DNA of 64,000 bases from CAYXFD01 sp964464175 (GTDB lineage Bacteria > Cloacimonadota > Cloacimonadia > Cloacimonadales > JAJBBL01), in the NCBI GenBank assembly GCA_964464175.1, contig CAYXFD010000010.1, forward strand, positions 1 through 64,000, given 5' to 3'. Below are positions 25,524 to 34,950 of the stretch, piece after piece. How positions within the stretch are numbered: the first letter of the stretch is position 1; every line of letters begins with the position of its first letter. A program made the position numbers and the translations under genes. The notes beneath the pieces are model-generated. The model was not told where the DNA came from and did not search any database. It saw nothing but the letters and a program-made list of their open reading frames with translations.

Positions 25524-27278
25524 ATGAACAGAAAAAGAAACCAGGTCAGCTTGTTATTGTTACTCTCTTCGGTTATGGTGATACTATTGGCTGGAGCCTG
25601 CTCAAGAAAACCGACCGAATATGTCGGGAGTGTTAATGACCGGTATATTACTTATGAAGAATATATGACCGCCCGGCGTAATCTTTTTGAATCTTTTGTG
25701 CTTGAAACCGGATTAACCCCCGATTCTTCTGCAAGAAAAGAGATAGAAGACAGAGCATTCAATAATCTTGTTGAAGGGATAATATTCCAACAACTTCTCC
25801 GGGAATATGAGATTACGGTTACTACATCAGAGGTAATCGACACCCTGACCGATAATATCCCCGAATTCATCATTAACTCCAGACAGTTCAACGTTGATAA
25901 TGACTTTAACCTTCAGGAATACCGCACCTCCTTATTGGAGAGTGAACCGATAGATCTCTCCTGGTTAGTCAGATATTATAGAAATGTCTATGTCCCTTTA
26001 GAAAAATTGAAGCAAAAGATTCTCAGGAATTATTTAGTAGATGATCAGATTATTCGTAACGAGTATCTGGTAATGAATTCTTCTGCGGAAGCTTCGATTA
26101 TCTTTTTTGACCCTGAAGACTTTGAAGGAATCAGAATCAGCAATCAGGAGATCAGAGATTATTATACTGATAATCGTGCAGGCTTTGTGCGAGAGGCTTT
26201 TGCCCGGCTGCAGTTCATTACTTTTCCCCTGAAACCAAGTGCAGCTGATTCCTTAAAGACTAAGACGGAAATTGATTCGGTATATACTGAGTTGGAAGAG
26301 GGAACCCCTTTTGCCATGCTTGCCGGGACCGTTTCCGACTCTCAAACAACTAACAATCGGGGAGAAATGCCATTTCTGGAGATCACTGATTTTCCGGCAA
26401 GGATCAGGACTTCTTTGGAACAGCTGCAGTTGAATGAATATACGCGCCCCTTTTCAGTTGAGGACGGCTGGGTTATTTATCAACTGATTGCCAGAACCCG
26501 CAATCTGGTAAAACTGCGGGAGATCTTTGTAGCCCACAAGGCTTCTCCCCAGACACGCGAAAAGCTCTATGATCATATTGTCAATATCAGAGAACTAGCT
26601 ACGGAAATAGGCTTAGAAAGAACTGCTTATGAATTCGATCTGATCTGGCATGAAACAGAAAGAGTTACCCCTGAAGAACCGTTTCTACCGCTCCTCGGCA
26701 AGAGTGACAGAATAATAGACAGAGCAGTTAATGCCCAATCCGGAGTGATCTTTGAACCGGTCTTTCATGAACAGCTGCAAGCGTATGTTCTCATCCAGAT
26801 AATGGATAGTCAAAGAGCTGACTACCTCCCGCTCCCTTCAGTCTCGGACGAAATCATGGATATCCTTACCCGCCGGAAGCAGCTGGAAGCAGCCAGGTTG
26901 AGGGCTGAGCACTATTACCGGAAATTCAGCTATAACAGAATTCTTGCAGAGGCTGAAAAAGACGGATTCCCGGTCTCACATTTTAGCTCTTTCACTCATA
27001 ACACCTCTATGGAGATAGCTGATCCGTTACTCCTGGCAAGAGCTATGTTTATTTCAGGGAAAGAGAGATATATAACCGAACCGGTTGTAACGAATAACGG
27101 AACATTCATCGTCGTTATTCATAAGCTGAACAGAGCCGATGGGCGACAGATAACTTCTGAAGATCGGGAACAGCTAACAACGAAAATTCTTACTGCCCGG
27201 GGTGATGCATTGTTTGAAGAATGGTTGAAAGTCAGAATTGAAGGAGCTAAAGTCCGGGATTGGCGGCAAAGAAGATAG
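25524..27278 (+). CDS. SurA/PpiD-like peptidyl-prolyl isomerase lipoprotein
   Basis: 584 residues. The signal peptide ends VILLAGACSRK with a cysteine fitting a relaxed lipobox, so it is probably lipid-anchored in the periplasm or outer membrane. Residues 30-190 resemble the SurA N-terminal chaperone domain (YITYEEYMTARRNLFES, DRAFNNLVEGIIFQQLL). At about 225-340 there is a parvulin-like domain (FARLQFITFPLKPS, LEEGTPFAMLAGTVSDS, NRGEMPFLEI, FSVEDGWVIYQLI). The remaining ~240 residues may hold a second, degenerate isomerase domain. Such proteins help outer-membrane or secreted proteins fold, fitting the many sorted proteins nearby. The stop is 3 bp from that of the convergent gene. Confidence 0.7.
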   Translation: MNRKRNQVSLLLLLSSVMVILLAGACSRKPTEYVGSVNDRYITYEEYMTARRNLFESFVLETGLTPDSSARKEIEDRAFNNLVEGIIFQQLLREYEITVTTSEVIDTLTDNIPEFIINSRQFNVDNDFNLQEYRTSLLESEPIDLSWLVRYYRNVYVPLEKLKQKILRNYLVDDQIIRNEYLVMNSSAEASIIFFDPEDFEGIRISNQEIRDYYTDNRAGFVREAFARLQFITFPLKPSAADSLKTKTEIDSVYTELEEGTPFAMLAGTVSDSQTTNNRGEMPFLEITDFPARIRTSLEQLQLNEYTRPFSVEDGWVIYQLIARTRNLVKLREIFVAHKASPQTREKLYDHIVNIRELATEIGLERTAYEFDLIWHETERVTPEEPFLPLLGKSDRIIDRAVNAQSGVIFEPVFHEQLQAYVLIQIMDSQRADYLPLPSVSDEIMDILTRRKQLEAARLRAEHYYRKFSYNRILAEAEKDGFPVSHFSSFTHNTSMEIADPLLLARAMFISGKERYITEPVVTNNGTFIVVIHKLNRADGRQITSEDREQLTTKILTARGDALFEEWLKVRIEGAKVRDWRQRR

Positions 27279-27281
27279 TAA

Positions 27282-27731
27282 TTAGAAATCTATCCCGATA
27301 CCGATCATTTCCTTATCAAAGAGAATGTGTACTTTCTCTTTTTCCTGTTGAAAATTATAAAGATGAGCATCTACAAACCCATCAACAACCGAAAGAAAGA
27401 TTATGGTTCCTAACCACCAAAAATCGTTCTGTCTTCTTCTGTAATACTTATTACGCAGGCTTTGATAAAACTCTTCTTCTGCGCCGCTGGTCTCTGAAAC
27501 TCTTTCCCGATAATGGTTCAGGCGGTCATGATGATAGATCGTCCTACCAATAAAATAACTTTCCAGGGCAAAAACAAAGACAGCTTTATAATATGCTTCG
27601 TTATAAAACTGACCGCCTCCCGGAATAGCCAGGGAGAGAGTCATCGCTTTCAAGGGCTTCTTCCCACTGTCGAAACTCCATAAGCTGCTCAGAGTAAAGA
27701 CCAGGAAGAGTAAAAGAACCATTTTACGCAT
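27282..27731 (-). CDS. DUF5683-like membrane protein
   Basis: 149 residues. A cleavable or anchoring N-terminal hydrophobic segment (MVLLLFLVFTLSSLWS) is followed by the conserved LSLAIPGGGQFYNEAYYKA, which is the hallmark of DUF5683-type proteins, and a second membrane segment (WWLGTIIFLSVVDGFVDAH). The role of the family is unknown; many members lie near envelope genes. Its start overlaps the upstream DHS-like gene by 8 bp, so translation is probably coupled. Confidence 0.65.
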   Translation of the reverse strand: MRKMVLLLFLVFTLSSLWSFDSGKKPLKAMTLSLAIPGGGQFYNEAYYKAVFVFALESYFIGRTIYHHDRLNHYRERVSETSGAEEEFYQSLRNKYYRRRQNDFWWLGTIIFLSVVDGFVDAHLYNFQQEKEKVHILFDKEMIGIGIDF

Positions 27732-28677
27732 GTCGAATAATCCTCTCCTGCAGTGCGGAAAAGAAGAGAGGCAGCATTATCTCGTGATGTCCGACAAAGT
27801 AATACCCTTGTCCCCCATTCTGCGTCGGTCTTTGAACTACATTTACCCTCGGTCTGTAATGAAGATTCATATCGAAAACCGCCGTGTAGAAGTTGTCTAA
27901 GGGATAACCCAGATTTCTGACTACGGTCACCGCTTTCAGAAAAACTTCAGGCATTATCACCGCTGACCCGAGATTCAAAAACACCCCACCATCATTCAAA
28001 TCTCTTACCTGCTCACAAAGAATCCGGAAATCCCGCAGAGAACATTCTCCAATAGCAGCTCCGTCAGCTTCCTTGTGCTGATGAACAATATCCGTCCCCA
28101 AGGCAACATGGATAGTAAAAGGGACATCTGCTTCATAGGCTTTGGCAAGCAGAGAGAGGGAACTGTAAGGGGGTGTTATTCCCTTCAGATAATTTCCCAA
28201 GCCTTCACCAAAACCTAAACGCTCCTCGGCAGCCTTTATTATCGCCCGGTTGAAATACTCTCCGGTCTCTTTTGCCATACCAAAGGTACCGTCTATCAGA
28301 GCCTTGTCAACATCTTCAGAGGTTTTGCCGGCAAGAGCAAGCTCGAAATCATGAATTGCTACCGAACCATTCCCGGCTAAGCAGCTGATTATTTTTGCCT
28401 CTATCATCTCTATCAAGAGCGGAGATAAACCGCATTTGACAATATGTCCCCCTAAGGCTGTGATAATCGGCTTACCGCGTTGGAATGCCTTTGTGCAATG
28501 ATCTAAAAGCTCCTTGAACCCTTTAGCCTGCAAAATATCCGGTAACCGTGAAATGAAAGAATTCAGCCCCGAACTCTCTCCGGGCTGGAAAAAACTTTTC
28601 CGGTCAACCTTGCTCTCTCTCTCAGATAGCGAATATTTCTTCTGTCCCTGCAAATTGATTTCCTGATATTTACTCAT
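27724..28677 (-). CDS. Deoxyhypusine-synthase-like protein of unknown function
   Basis: 317 residues, cytoplasmic. The core TALGGHIVKCGLSPLLIEMI, IHDFELALAGKTSEDVDKAL, DGTFGMAKETGEYFN resembles deoxyhypusine synthase and its uncharacterised bacterial homologues, which share an NAD-binding Rossmann fold. Bacteria lack eIF5A, so the real substrate must differ (some bacterial homologues make homospermidine). The C-terminal half (NLGSAVIMPEVFLKAVT, RPTQNGGQGYYFVGHHEIM) is conserved-looking but not familiar to me. AAGGA lies 9 nt before the ATG. It lies between queH (30 bp upstream) and the DUF5683 gene. The family call is from memory of the pattern and could be wrong. Confidence 0.5.
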   Translation of the reverse strand: MSKYQEINLQGQKKYSLSERESKVDRKSFFQPGESSGLNSFISRLPDILQAKGFKELLDHCTKAFQRGKPIITALGGHIVKCGLSPLLIEMIEAKIISCLAGNGSVAIHDFELALAGKTSEDVDKALIDGTFGMAKETGEYFNRAIIKAAEERLGFGEGLGNYLKGITPPYSSLSLLAKAYEADVPFTIHVALGTDIVHQHKEADGAAIGECSLRDFRILCEQVRDLNDGGVFLNLGSAVIMPEVFLKAVTVVRNLGYPLDNFYTAVFDMNLHYRPRVNVVQRPTQNGGQGYYFVGHHEIMLPLFFSALQERIIRHA

Positions 28678-28707
28678 CTTTGTTTTCCTTAAAGTCTCAA
28701 ATTCTAT

Positions 28708-29259
28708 CTAACCTTTGTCGTAGCGGTCCTTTTCACTGTAAAGACAACCGCAATAAGGCTGTCTATACATATTCTCTTTTTTGGAAAGCTCGATACCCTC
28801 TCTCCATAATTCCCTGAAATCACGGTAATAAAAAGCAATACCTTTTCTTTGAGCTATCTCTTCAGCAGTTCTTTTTATCAGATCATGTTTCTGGTAAACA
28901 CTGGACAAAAGAGTTGTCGAAAAAGCATCAAATACCCCTGCTTTTGCTCTTTCTGCCGTTTCCGTCAAACGGAAATGATAACAGAGAAAACACCGTTCGG
29001 CTTCTCTGCCTGCAATTCTTCGGAAGAAAGGCTCGGGTTTATACTCCTTCTCGATTAAACAGGACAGACCTTCTCTGCTGCTCCACTCTAAAAAAGTATC
29101 CAGGCGCCTCTGGTATTCCCTATAGGGATGGATATTATCGTTGAACCAGAAACCGGTTACTTCATACTCTCCCTCATCGCTCAGTAGCCTGTAAGGAGCA
29201 ATAAAACAGGGAGCACAGCAAATATGCATCAGCACTTGCTTTTTGTTATCGTTTCTCAT
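28708..29259 (-). CDS. queH: Epoxyqueuosine reductase QueH
   Basis: 183 residues from the ATG at 29259 (a TTG two codons earlier is also possible; neither has a clear ribosome site). QueH reduces epoxyqueuosine in tRNA to queuosine and replaces cobalamin-dependent QueG in many anaerobes. Hallmarks: CCAPC near 14-18, the CFLCYHFRL pair (Cys90/93) and the C-terminal PYCGC (Cys170/172), residues that hold its clusters in the family. It complements queE at 11.7 kb. It is the first gene of a minus-strand unit with the DHS-like and DUF5683 genes. Confidence 0.9.
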   Translation of the reverse strand: MRNDNKKQVLMHICCAPCFIAPYRLLSDEGEYEVTGFWFNDNIHPYREYQRRLDTFLEWSSREGLSCLIEKEYKPEPFFRRIAGREAERCFLCYHFRLTETAERAKAGVFDAFSTTLLSSVYQKHDLIKRTAEEIAQRKGIAFYYRDFRELWREGIELSKKENMYRQPYCGCLYSEKDRYDKG

Positions 29260-29592
29260 ATTCAAAGTACATTTCTGCCCTATACTTAAAAGTCAAGTGA
29301 AAAGAAAGCAGTTGCAGCCAATCCCTGCTGCTGCTGAAACAGCGTGATAATCTTTACTATTATGATAGTCCTGACTAACTCAGCTCCTTAGGTATTGATT
29401 ATCTCAATTAAGCTTAACTCTTCTATCGTCTCCCTTATCGTGATCTTGAAGAAAAGGTTTTCCTTCTCTTCATTTTCTTATTGACGTTTAATACCCCCGG
29501 TAAAAGAGTCTTATCAGGGAGTTTGTCAGGATTTTTCCCGCTCCCCATTAGTTCAGAACCTATCTCTGACAAAAAAGAAAAATGGAGGAATA
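29260..29592. other. Divergent intergenic region, no gene seen
   Basis: 333 bp between queH and gpsA. There is no coding frame with a ribosome site, and no hairpin or operator stands out. Confidence 0.6.
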
Positions 29593-30606
29593 TTGCCTAA
29601 AGCTGTTATTATCGGTGGAGGAAGCTGGGGTTTAGCCTTTTCCTCGCTTCTTATTGATAACAAGGTAGATGTCTATCTCTGGGAATACAATTCCCGTTAC
29701 GTAGCAGAGATTCGGCAAACCGGATACAACTCCAGTCTGCTTCCGGGTATCAGGATCAATGCTTTAGTAACGCTCTCTTCGGATATGAGCGAGATCCTTT
29801 CCAGCCAGCCCGATATCTTGATTTTAGCCGTACCTTCACATGTACTGAGGGAAACTTTGCAAAAAATTTCTCCTTATCTTCCGCAGCAGCAGAATTTGAA
29901 AAGTATTGTCAATCTGGCTAAAGGGATAGAAGAGACTACTCTTTTACGGATGTCGGAAGTAATTGCTTCCGAGTTACCGGAGAGATATCATCAACTCATT
30001 TCCACTCTGTCCGGACCAAGCCATGCCGAAGAAGTAGCCCGCAGAATTCCGACAGCAGTAGTTTTGGCAGGTAAAAACGAAAAGAGCTATACTTACGCTC
30101 AGGAACTGATCAGTAATGATTATTTCCGTGTTTACAGCAGTGATGATCTAATCGGAGTAGAGCTTGGCGGAGCGGTAAAGAATATCATTGCCATAGCTTC
30201 GGGTATCGTCAGCGGACTCGGTTTAGGTGATAATACTCAGGGAGCGCTTCTGACACGGGGATTAGCAGAAATCAGACGCTTAGGAGAGGCATTGGGTGCC
30301 GATCCCAATACTTTCAACGGACTATCCGGAATTGGTGATCTGATCACAACCGCTATCAGCAGTCATAGCCGGAACCGTTATGTAGGTTTTCATCTCGGGA
30401 AAGGGGAAAAGCTGTCTGCCGTTTTAGCCGGAATGACAATGGTTGCAGAAGGGGTCAGAACTACAAAATCAATCTATGAGTTACAATCTTCGGCAGGAGT
30501 TTCCATGCCGATCACGGAAGAGATATATCTGGTGCTGTTTGCCGGCAAACCGCCCCGGGAAGCTATCCATGATCTGATGACCCGGGAACTGAAGGAAGAA
30601 GACTAA
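29593..30606 (+). CDS. gpsA: NAD(P)-dependent glycerol-3-phosphate dehydrogenase
   Basis: 337 residues. GpsA makes sn-glycerol-3-phosphate from dihydroxyacetone phosphate for phospholipid synthesis. Visible: Rossmann motif IIGGGSWGLAFSSLL at the N-terminus, LAVPSHVLRETL, LAKGIEETTLLRMSE, LSGPSHAEEVARRIPTAVV, and the catalytic-lysine region GVELGGAVKNIIAIASGI with LGLGDNTQGALLTRGLAEI. The start is TTG, with GGAGG 4 nt upstream and no alternative ATG nearby. It is followed 113 bp later by a radical SAM gene. Confidence 0.93.
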   Translation: MPKAVIIGGGSWGLAFSSLLIDNKVDVYLWEYNSRYVAEIRQTGYNSSLLPGIRINALVTLSSDMSEILSSQPDILILAVPSHVLRETLQKISPYLPQQQNLKSIVNLAKGIEETTLLRMSEVIASELPERYHQLISTLSGPSHAEEVARRIPTAVVLAGKNEKSYTYAQELISNDYFRVYSSDDLIGVELGGAVKNIIAIASGIVSGLGLGDNTQGALLTRGLAEIRRLGEALGADPNTFNGLSGIGDLITTAISSHSRNRYVGFHLGKGEKLSAVLAGMTMVAEGVRTTKSIYELQSSAGVSMPITEEIYLVLFAGKPPREAIHDLMTRELKEED

Positions 30607-30719
30607 TTCTGTTAAGCTCCCGTTTGAAATCAATTATTATCAAGGCTTTTTTATCAGAATGATCAATTCCTATCTCTAAAATAATACTCACTGTAGAGAA
30701 CGAACTCAAGAAAAACAGA

Positions 30720-31655
30720 ATGAACAAGACAATAGAACAGAGAATAAATACTTACGGCAGTTATCTAAAGCGAAAATACGGAAGAAGAATCTTCCGGGTT
30801 GGTCTCTCCATAAACAGAGAATGTCCTCACCGGCTGCAGACCGGTGGCTGCAGTTTCTGTCTCCCGGACACCTATACGGATAACTCCTTAGATAACCAGA
30901 CCGATCCCTATAAGCAGTTGGAACAGCTCATTCCCAAGATAAAGATAGGTTGTGGAGATGTAGGCTTATTAGCCTATTTTCATCATAATACTTCCACTGC
31001 CGGAGAAACAGAGGATCTGAAACAAATCTTTAGTCAGGCGTTAAAGCATAGTAAGATCGCCGGTTTGATAATATCTACCAGACCGGATTACCTGAATGAT
31101 GAAATTGTTGCGATGCTTAGCAAACTGAAGGGGGAAGTATTTTTGGAAATAGGCTTACAGAGTATTCATCAAAAGAGCCTTGATCTATTGAACCGGGGAC
31201 ATACACTGCAGGATTTTGCCCAGGCAATGGAATTGTGCAAAGAATACGGAATTGATTCGGGAGTACATCTCATTCCCGGCATACCGGGCGAAACTCTGTC
31301 CGATATGCTGGCAACAATAGCTTATCTCAATGATCTCCCTCAGGTTTCTCAGATCAAATTTCACAATCTGGTTGTTTACCGGGGAACCAAGCTTGCCTCC
31401 GAACCGGAGGCACTGCTCAGGGAAATTCCCGGCCTGACTCCCTATCTCGCTCTCCTGGCAACTCTTTTGCAGCATACCAGAGGTGATAAGGTTATCAGCA
31501 GATTTTTTACCTCGAATGTCAGGAGAACCAATGTCTCACTCAATAGCTTTCCCGGGTATAAGCATAATTGGCTGAACAAGTTAACCGGGTACCTGAATGA
31601 GCATGATATTTATCAAGGTTCAGCAACACCTCTCCCCTACAAGGCAATAAACTAA
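30720..31655 (+). CDS. yhcC: YhcC-type radical SAM protein (TIGR01212 family)
   Basis: 311 residues. The cluster cysteines show the unusual spacing of this family, Cys35-x8-Cys44-x2-Cys47 (CPHRLQTGGCSFC), followed by YFHHNTSTAGE, IISTRPDYLNDEIV, LEIGLQSIHQKSLDLLNRGH and VHLIPGIPGETLSDML. It is related to the radical SAM domain of ELP3. The reaction is unknown; a tRNA or small-molecule modification role is only a guess. The ribosome site is weak. The DUF4175-like gene starts 11 bp after its stop. Confidence 0.85.
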   Translation: MNKTIEQRINTYGSYLKRKYGRRIFRVGLSINRECPHRLQTGGCSFCLPDTYTDNSLDNQTDPYKQLEQLIPKIKIGCGDVGLLAYFHHNTSTAGETEDLKQIFSQALKHSKIAGLIISTRPDYLNDEIVAMLSKLKGEVFLEIGLQSIHQKSLDLLNRGHTLQDFAQAMELCKEYGIDSGVHLIPGIPGETLSDMLATIAYLNDLPQVSQIKFHNLVVYRGTKLASEPEALLREIPGLTPYLALLATLLQHTRGDKVISRFFTSNVRRTNVSLNSFPGYKHNWLNKLTGYLNEHDIYQGSATPLPYKAIN

Positions 31656-31666
31656 AGAAAAGGCTT

Positions 31667-34600
31667 ATGAACAGTTTCCTCAAGACAATAACTAAATACC
31701 GGAACAAGTTTAACTTACTCCTCATCACGAAAAATATCCTTCTGATAATTACTCTCTATTTTGTCATTCTGAATCTCTTTTTCCTCTTCCATTTTTTTAC
31801 AGCCGGCAGATTTTTCGAACTGTTCCTTTTCGGTGTTAGTTTGAAGATATTTCTGGCTTTGATGATTATCTACATCATCCTGAAAACCAATAATTTCCTG
31901 ATCAACCGGTATAGTGCCGCCAGATATCTTGATACCTATAACCGCGATAAGAACGATACCTATCAGAACGCCCTGGAACTATTAGCGGAGAATAAGAGAG
32001 AAGACCAGGACGTTTTGGAACTTATCTGCTATGATGCCAACAAGCTGGCAGCCACCCAGAAGATCGAACCGGATAGGAAAGATCTGAAAAATGCCCTGAT
32101 CCCCGCCCTGGTTACCCTTCTGATAACCGGCATCTTCATCGTTTTTACCCCCTCAGAGTATCTGAAATCATTGGATTTCTTCCTCTCTAACAGACTGCCG
32201 CAACCAGCATACCGGGATTACATAACCGTTTCTCCCGGATCTGTTTCCCTCACCCGCAATAGCTCTCTCAAAATTGAGATTATTGACCCGGAACTCAACC
32301 TTGATCATACCCTTTATTACCGGCGGAATGATAACAGGGATAACCGGGAAGCTGAGAAAGAGCAAAGAGGGGTATGGCGTTCCGAAGTTCTCTATCAACA
32401 TGAGAAGGTATTCAACAGCCTTGATTTCTCATTCGATTATTATGTCACAACACCTCATGCCGTCTCGGATACCTTCTATGTCCGGGTTTTTGAAGAACCT
32501 TCGGTAAGAGACATGACCGTCAGATATACCTATCCCGAGTATTCAGGTTTACAACCGGAAACAGATTATCAGAGCAACGGCAACATCAGAGGCTTGATCA
32601 ATACTAAGGTCACCCTTGAGATCGAAACCAACAACCCTCTGGAAGAGGCAATAATGATCTTTTCCGGCGGTTCCCTTATTGATATGGAAAGACTGGGCAG
32701 AAACAGTTTCAGCTCAGGTTTTACTCTGAAGGAATCCGGTACTTACCATCTGATGCTGACCGATTTTTTGGGGAATAAGTCGAGACGTCTGGAAAGACCG
32801 GTAACCGTCCTTCCCGATAAAATTCCCGAGATAAAAATCATCTATCCCGGTCAGGATACGATCTTTACCCAGAATATGAGGCAGAGAATGAAATTCTTCG
32901 CCACTGACGATTTCGGGCTGCAGAATCTGAAACTGCATTATCAGATAAATGAGAATGAGATCATAACTGAGGTTCTGTTAAAAGATATTCCGGCTAATGC
33001 TTTGGAACACGATTTTATCCTTGATCTTACCGGAACATATATGCTGCCCGGAGACAGGATTGTCTATTGGGCTGAAGTCTCTGACAATGCCCCTGCCCCC
33101 CAGACTGGGGTCAGTAAACGCTACCTTCTCCGTTTCCCCTCAATTGAAGAGATCTTTGCAGAAATAGAGAGAGAAGAAGAAGAAAAGATGGATTCCTTCC
33201 GAAAAAATATCGAAGCGTCGAAAGAACTGCAGGAAGATTTTGAGCAGAAACGCCGGGAGATGATGAAACGTGAGGAATTCGACTGGGAAGACAAACAGGA
33301 GTTAGAGCAATTCCTTTCCCGGCAGGAGGATCTGAACAAACAGGTTGAAAATCTGGCAGATGAGTATAAGAACCTGCTGGAAAAATTTGAGGACAATCCT
33401 TCACTCTCCGATGAAACTCTGCAAAAAATGGAGAGGATCAGAGAATTGATGGAAGAAATTGCCGATCAGCAGATGCAGGACATGATGGAACAGATGCAAA
33501 AAGCGATGGAGGATATGAACCGGGAAGAAATGCTCAAGGCTATGGAGGATTTTAAATTCTCTATGGAAGAGTTTGACCGGAAACTGCAAAATACACTTGA
33601 TCTGTTGGAGAATATTAAAAAGGAACAGAGCATTCAGAAGGCTCTCGCCATCTCCCAAGAGATGGAACAGATGCAGGAAGCACTGAAAGAGAGAACGGAA
33701 AATGCTCAGGCTGAAAGTGAACAGCTTGCCAAAGAACAAAAGGCAATTCAGGATAAACTTGATGCCCTGCAGGAACAGCTTGATGAAGCAATGGCAATGA
33801 TGGATGATGAGAAAGATAATGATATGAAAGACGCCTTAAGCGAGCTAAAAGATCAGATGGAAGCCGATAATCTCGAGGAAGATCTGGAACAAAGCAGCCA
33901 GCAGCTGCAAAACAAGCAAATGAGTTCCGCCGTATCAAGCCAGGAACAGGCTTTACGGAAAATGAAAAGAATGACTCAGAAACTTGAAGAAATGGCTGAG
34001 GCAATGGCTTCCGACAGTATGGCTGATCTTGCCGGGCTTATTCAGGCTACCATCAGGAGACTGCTTGCCCTGTCCGGAGAACATCAGAATGTTACCTCCG
34101 GCTACGCCCAGGACCCCTTCCCTGTATATCCGGATATAATTGCCGGTTACGACGGAGTCCAGATAGCTCTGCGGCAGCTCTATACTTCACCCCAGATCAT
34201 CCTCTATCTTACTCCGAAATTCATCATGGATTCGGAAATGACCCTTTCATCTTACCGCAATATGTTTGAGCAGATAATCAATTCCAGAAACCCCAACATC
34301 AGAAATCATTTGAATAATGTGCAAATTGGCTTGAACCGGATGATCTTCAACCTCATGCAAACCCGCGATAACATGCAGGAAGGTCCCGGAGGTGCTATGG
34401 ACAGCATGATGCAGGCTATGCAGATGATGGGGAAAGAACAGATGGCTATGAATATGCTCACCCAACAGCTGCTTGAGCAGATGGGAGGAAGCGAAGGGTA
34501 CAGCCGGGAAATGAGACAGCAAATGCAAAGATTAGCCCAGGATGAAGAGAGACTTGCTGAAAACCTCCGCCGCTTGATGGAGACGAACCCCGAAGCCCAG

Positions 34601-34948
34601 AAACAAGCCAATGCCCTCAATCAGTTGATAGAAGAACTGGAATCCGTATCCCGTCAGCTGAGACAGAACCGCCTTGATGAATCGCTCATCAGAAGGCAGG
34701 AAAGAATACTCTCCCGACTCCTTGACGCTCAAAGATCGATAAATCAAAGAGAGGTCTCCAGAAGAAGAAGGGGAGAAACAAGAGAAGATGAGGATTGGAT
34801 CCTGCCGCCCGATATTCAACAGGAATTTCAGAGATTACGGCAGCGGGCTCTGTTGCAAGAGAATTTCAAAGATTTCCCGCCTGAATATCAGGAACTGATA
34901 AGAGAGTACCTTCGTCTCCTCAATATAAGAGCCCTGGAAAGAGAATAA
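31667..34948 (+). CDS. DUF4175-like large membrane protein with long Met/Glu-rich coiled coil
   Basis: 1093 residues. Two N-terminal membrane helices (about 22-45 and 54-72) and a third near 127-149 anchor it; then comes an Ig-like beta region (~165-480, with PSVRDMTVRYTYPEYSGL) that is probably periplasmic. From about 495 the chain becomes a very long charged coiled coil rich in Met, Glu, Gln and Lys (QMQDMMEQMQKAMEDMNREE, then LKDQMEADNLEEDLEQSSQQ). A globular stretch at ~790-870 and another Met-rich helix region (SMMQAMQMMGKEQMAMNML) follow. Similar proteins in Bacteroidota and alphaproteobacteria are annotated DUF4175; function unknown. The TPR gene starts 2 bp after its stop, so the two are almost certainly co-translated. 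Confidence 0.75.
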   Translation: MNSFLKTITKYRNKFNLLLITKNILLIITLYFVILNLFFLFHFFTAGRFFELFLFGVSLKIFLALMIIYIILKTNNFLINRYSAARYLDTYNRDKNDTYQNALELLAENKREDQDVLELICYDANKLAATQKIEPDRKDLKNALIPALVTLLITGIFIVFTPSEYLKSLDFFLSNRLPQPAYRDYITVSPGSVSLTRNSSLKIEIIDPELNLDHTLYYRRNDNRDNREAEKEQRGVWRSEVLYQHEKVFNSLDFSFDYYVTTPHAVSDTFYVRVFEEPSVRDMTVRYTYPEYSGLQPETDYQSNGNIRGLINTKVTLEIETNNPLEEAIMIFSGGSLIDMERLGRNSFSSGFTLKESGTYHLMLTDFLGNKSRRLERPVTVLPDKIPEIKIIYPGQDTIFTQNMRQRMKFFATDDFGLQNLKLHYQINENEIITEVLLKDIPANALEHDFILDLTGTYMLPGDRIVYWAEVSDNAPAPQTGVSKRYLLRFPSIEEIFAEIEREEEEKMDSFRKNIEASKELQEDFEQKRREMMKREEFDWEDKQELEQFLSRQEDLNKQVENLADEYKNLLEKFEDNPSLSDETLQKMERIRELMEEIADQQMQDMMEQMQKAMEDMNREEMLKAMEDFKFSMEEFDRKLQNTLDLLENIKKEQSIQKALAISQEMEQMQEALKERTENAQAESEQLAKEQKAIQDKLDALQEQLDEAMAMMDDEKDNDMKDALSELKDQMEADNLEEDLEQSSQQLQNKQMSSAVSSQEQALRKMKRMTQKLEEMAEAMASDSMADLAGLIQATIRRLLALSGEHQNVTSGYAQDPFPVYPDIIAGYDGVQIALRQLYTSPQIILYLTPKFIMDSEMTLSSYRNMFEQIINSRNPNIRNHLNNVQIGLNRMIFNLMQTRDNMQEGPGGAMDSMMQAMQMMGKEQMAMNMLTQQLLEQMGGSEGYSREMRQQMQRLAQDEERLAENLRRLMETNPEAQKQANALNQLIEELESVSRQLRQNRLDESLIRRQERILSRLLDAQRSINQREVSRRRRGETREDEDWILPPDIQQEFQRLRQRALLQENFKDFPPEYQELIREYLRLLNIRALERE

Positions 34949-34950
34949 AT

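Noticed and set aside
33111..34004. Overlapping minus-strand frames, some Ser- or Leu/His-rich, within the DUF4175-like gene
   Set aside because: They are shadows of the Glu/Met-rich coiled coil on the other strand; such composition routinely opens the complementary frames.
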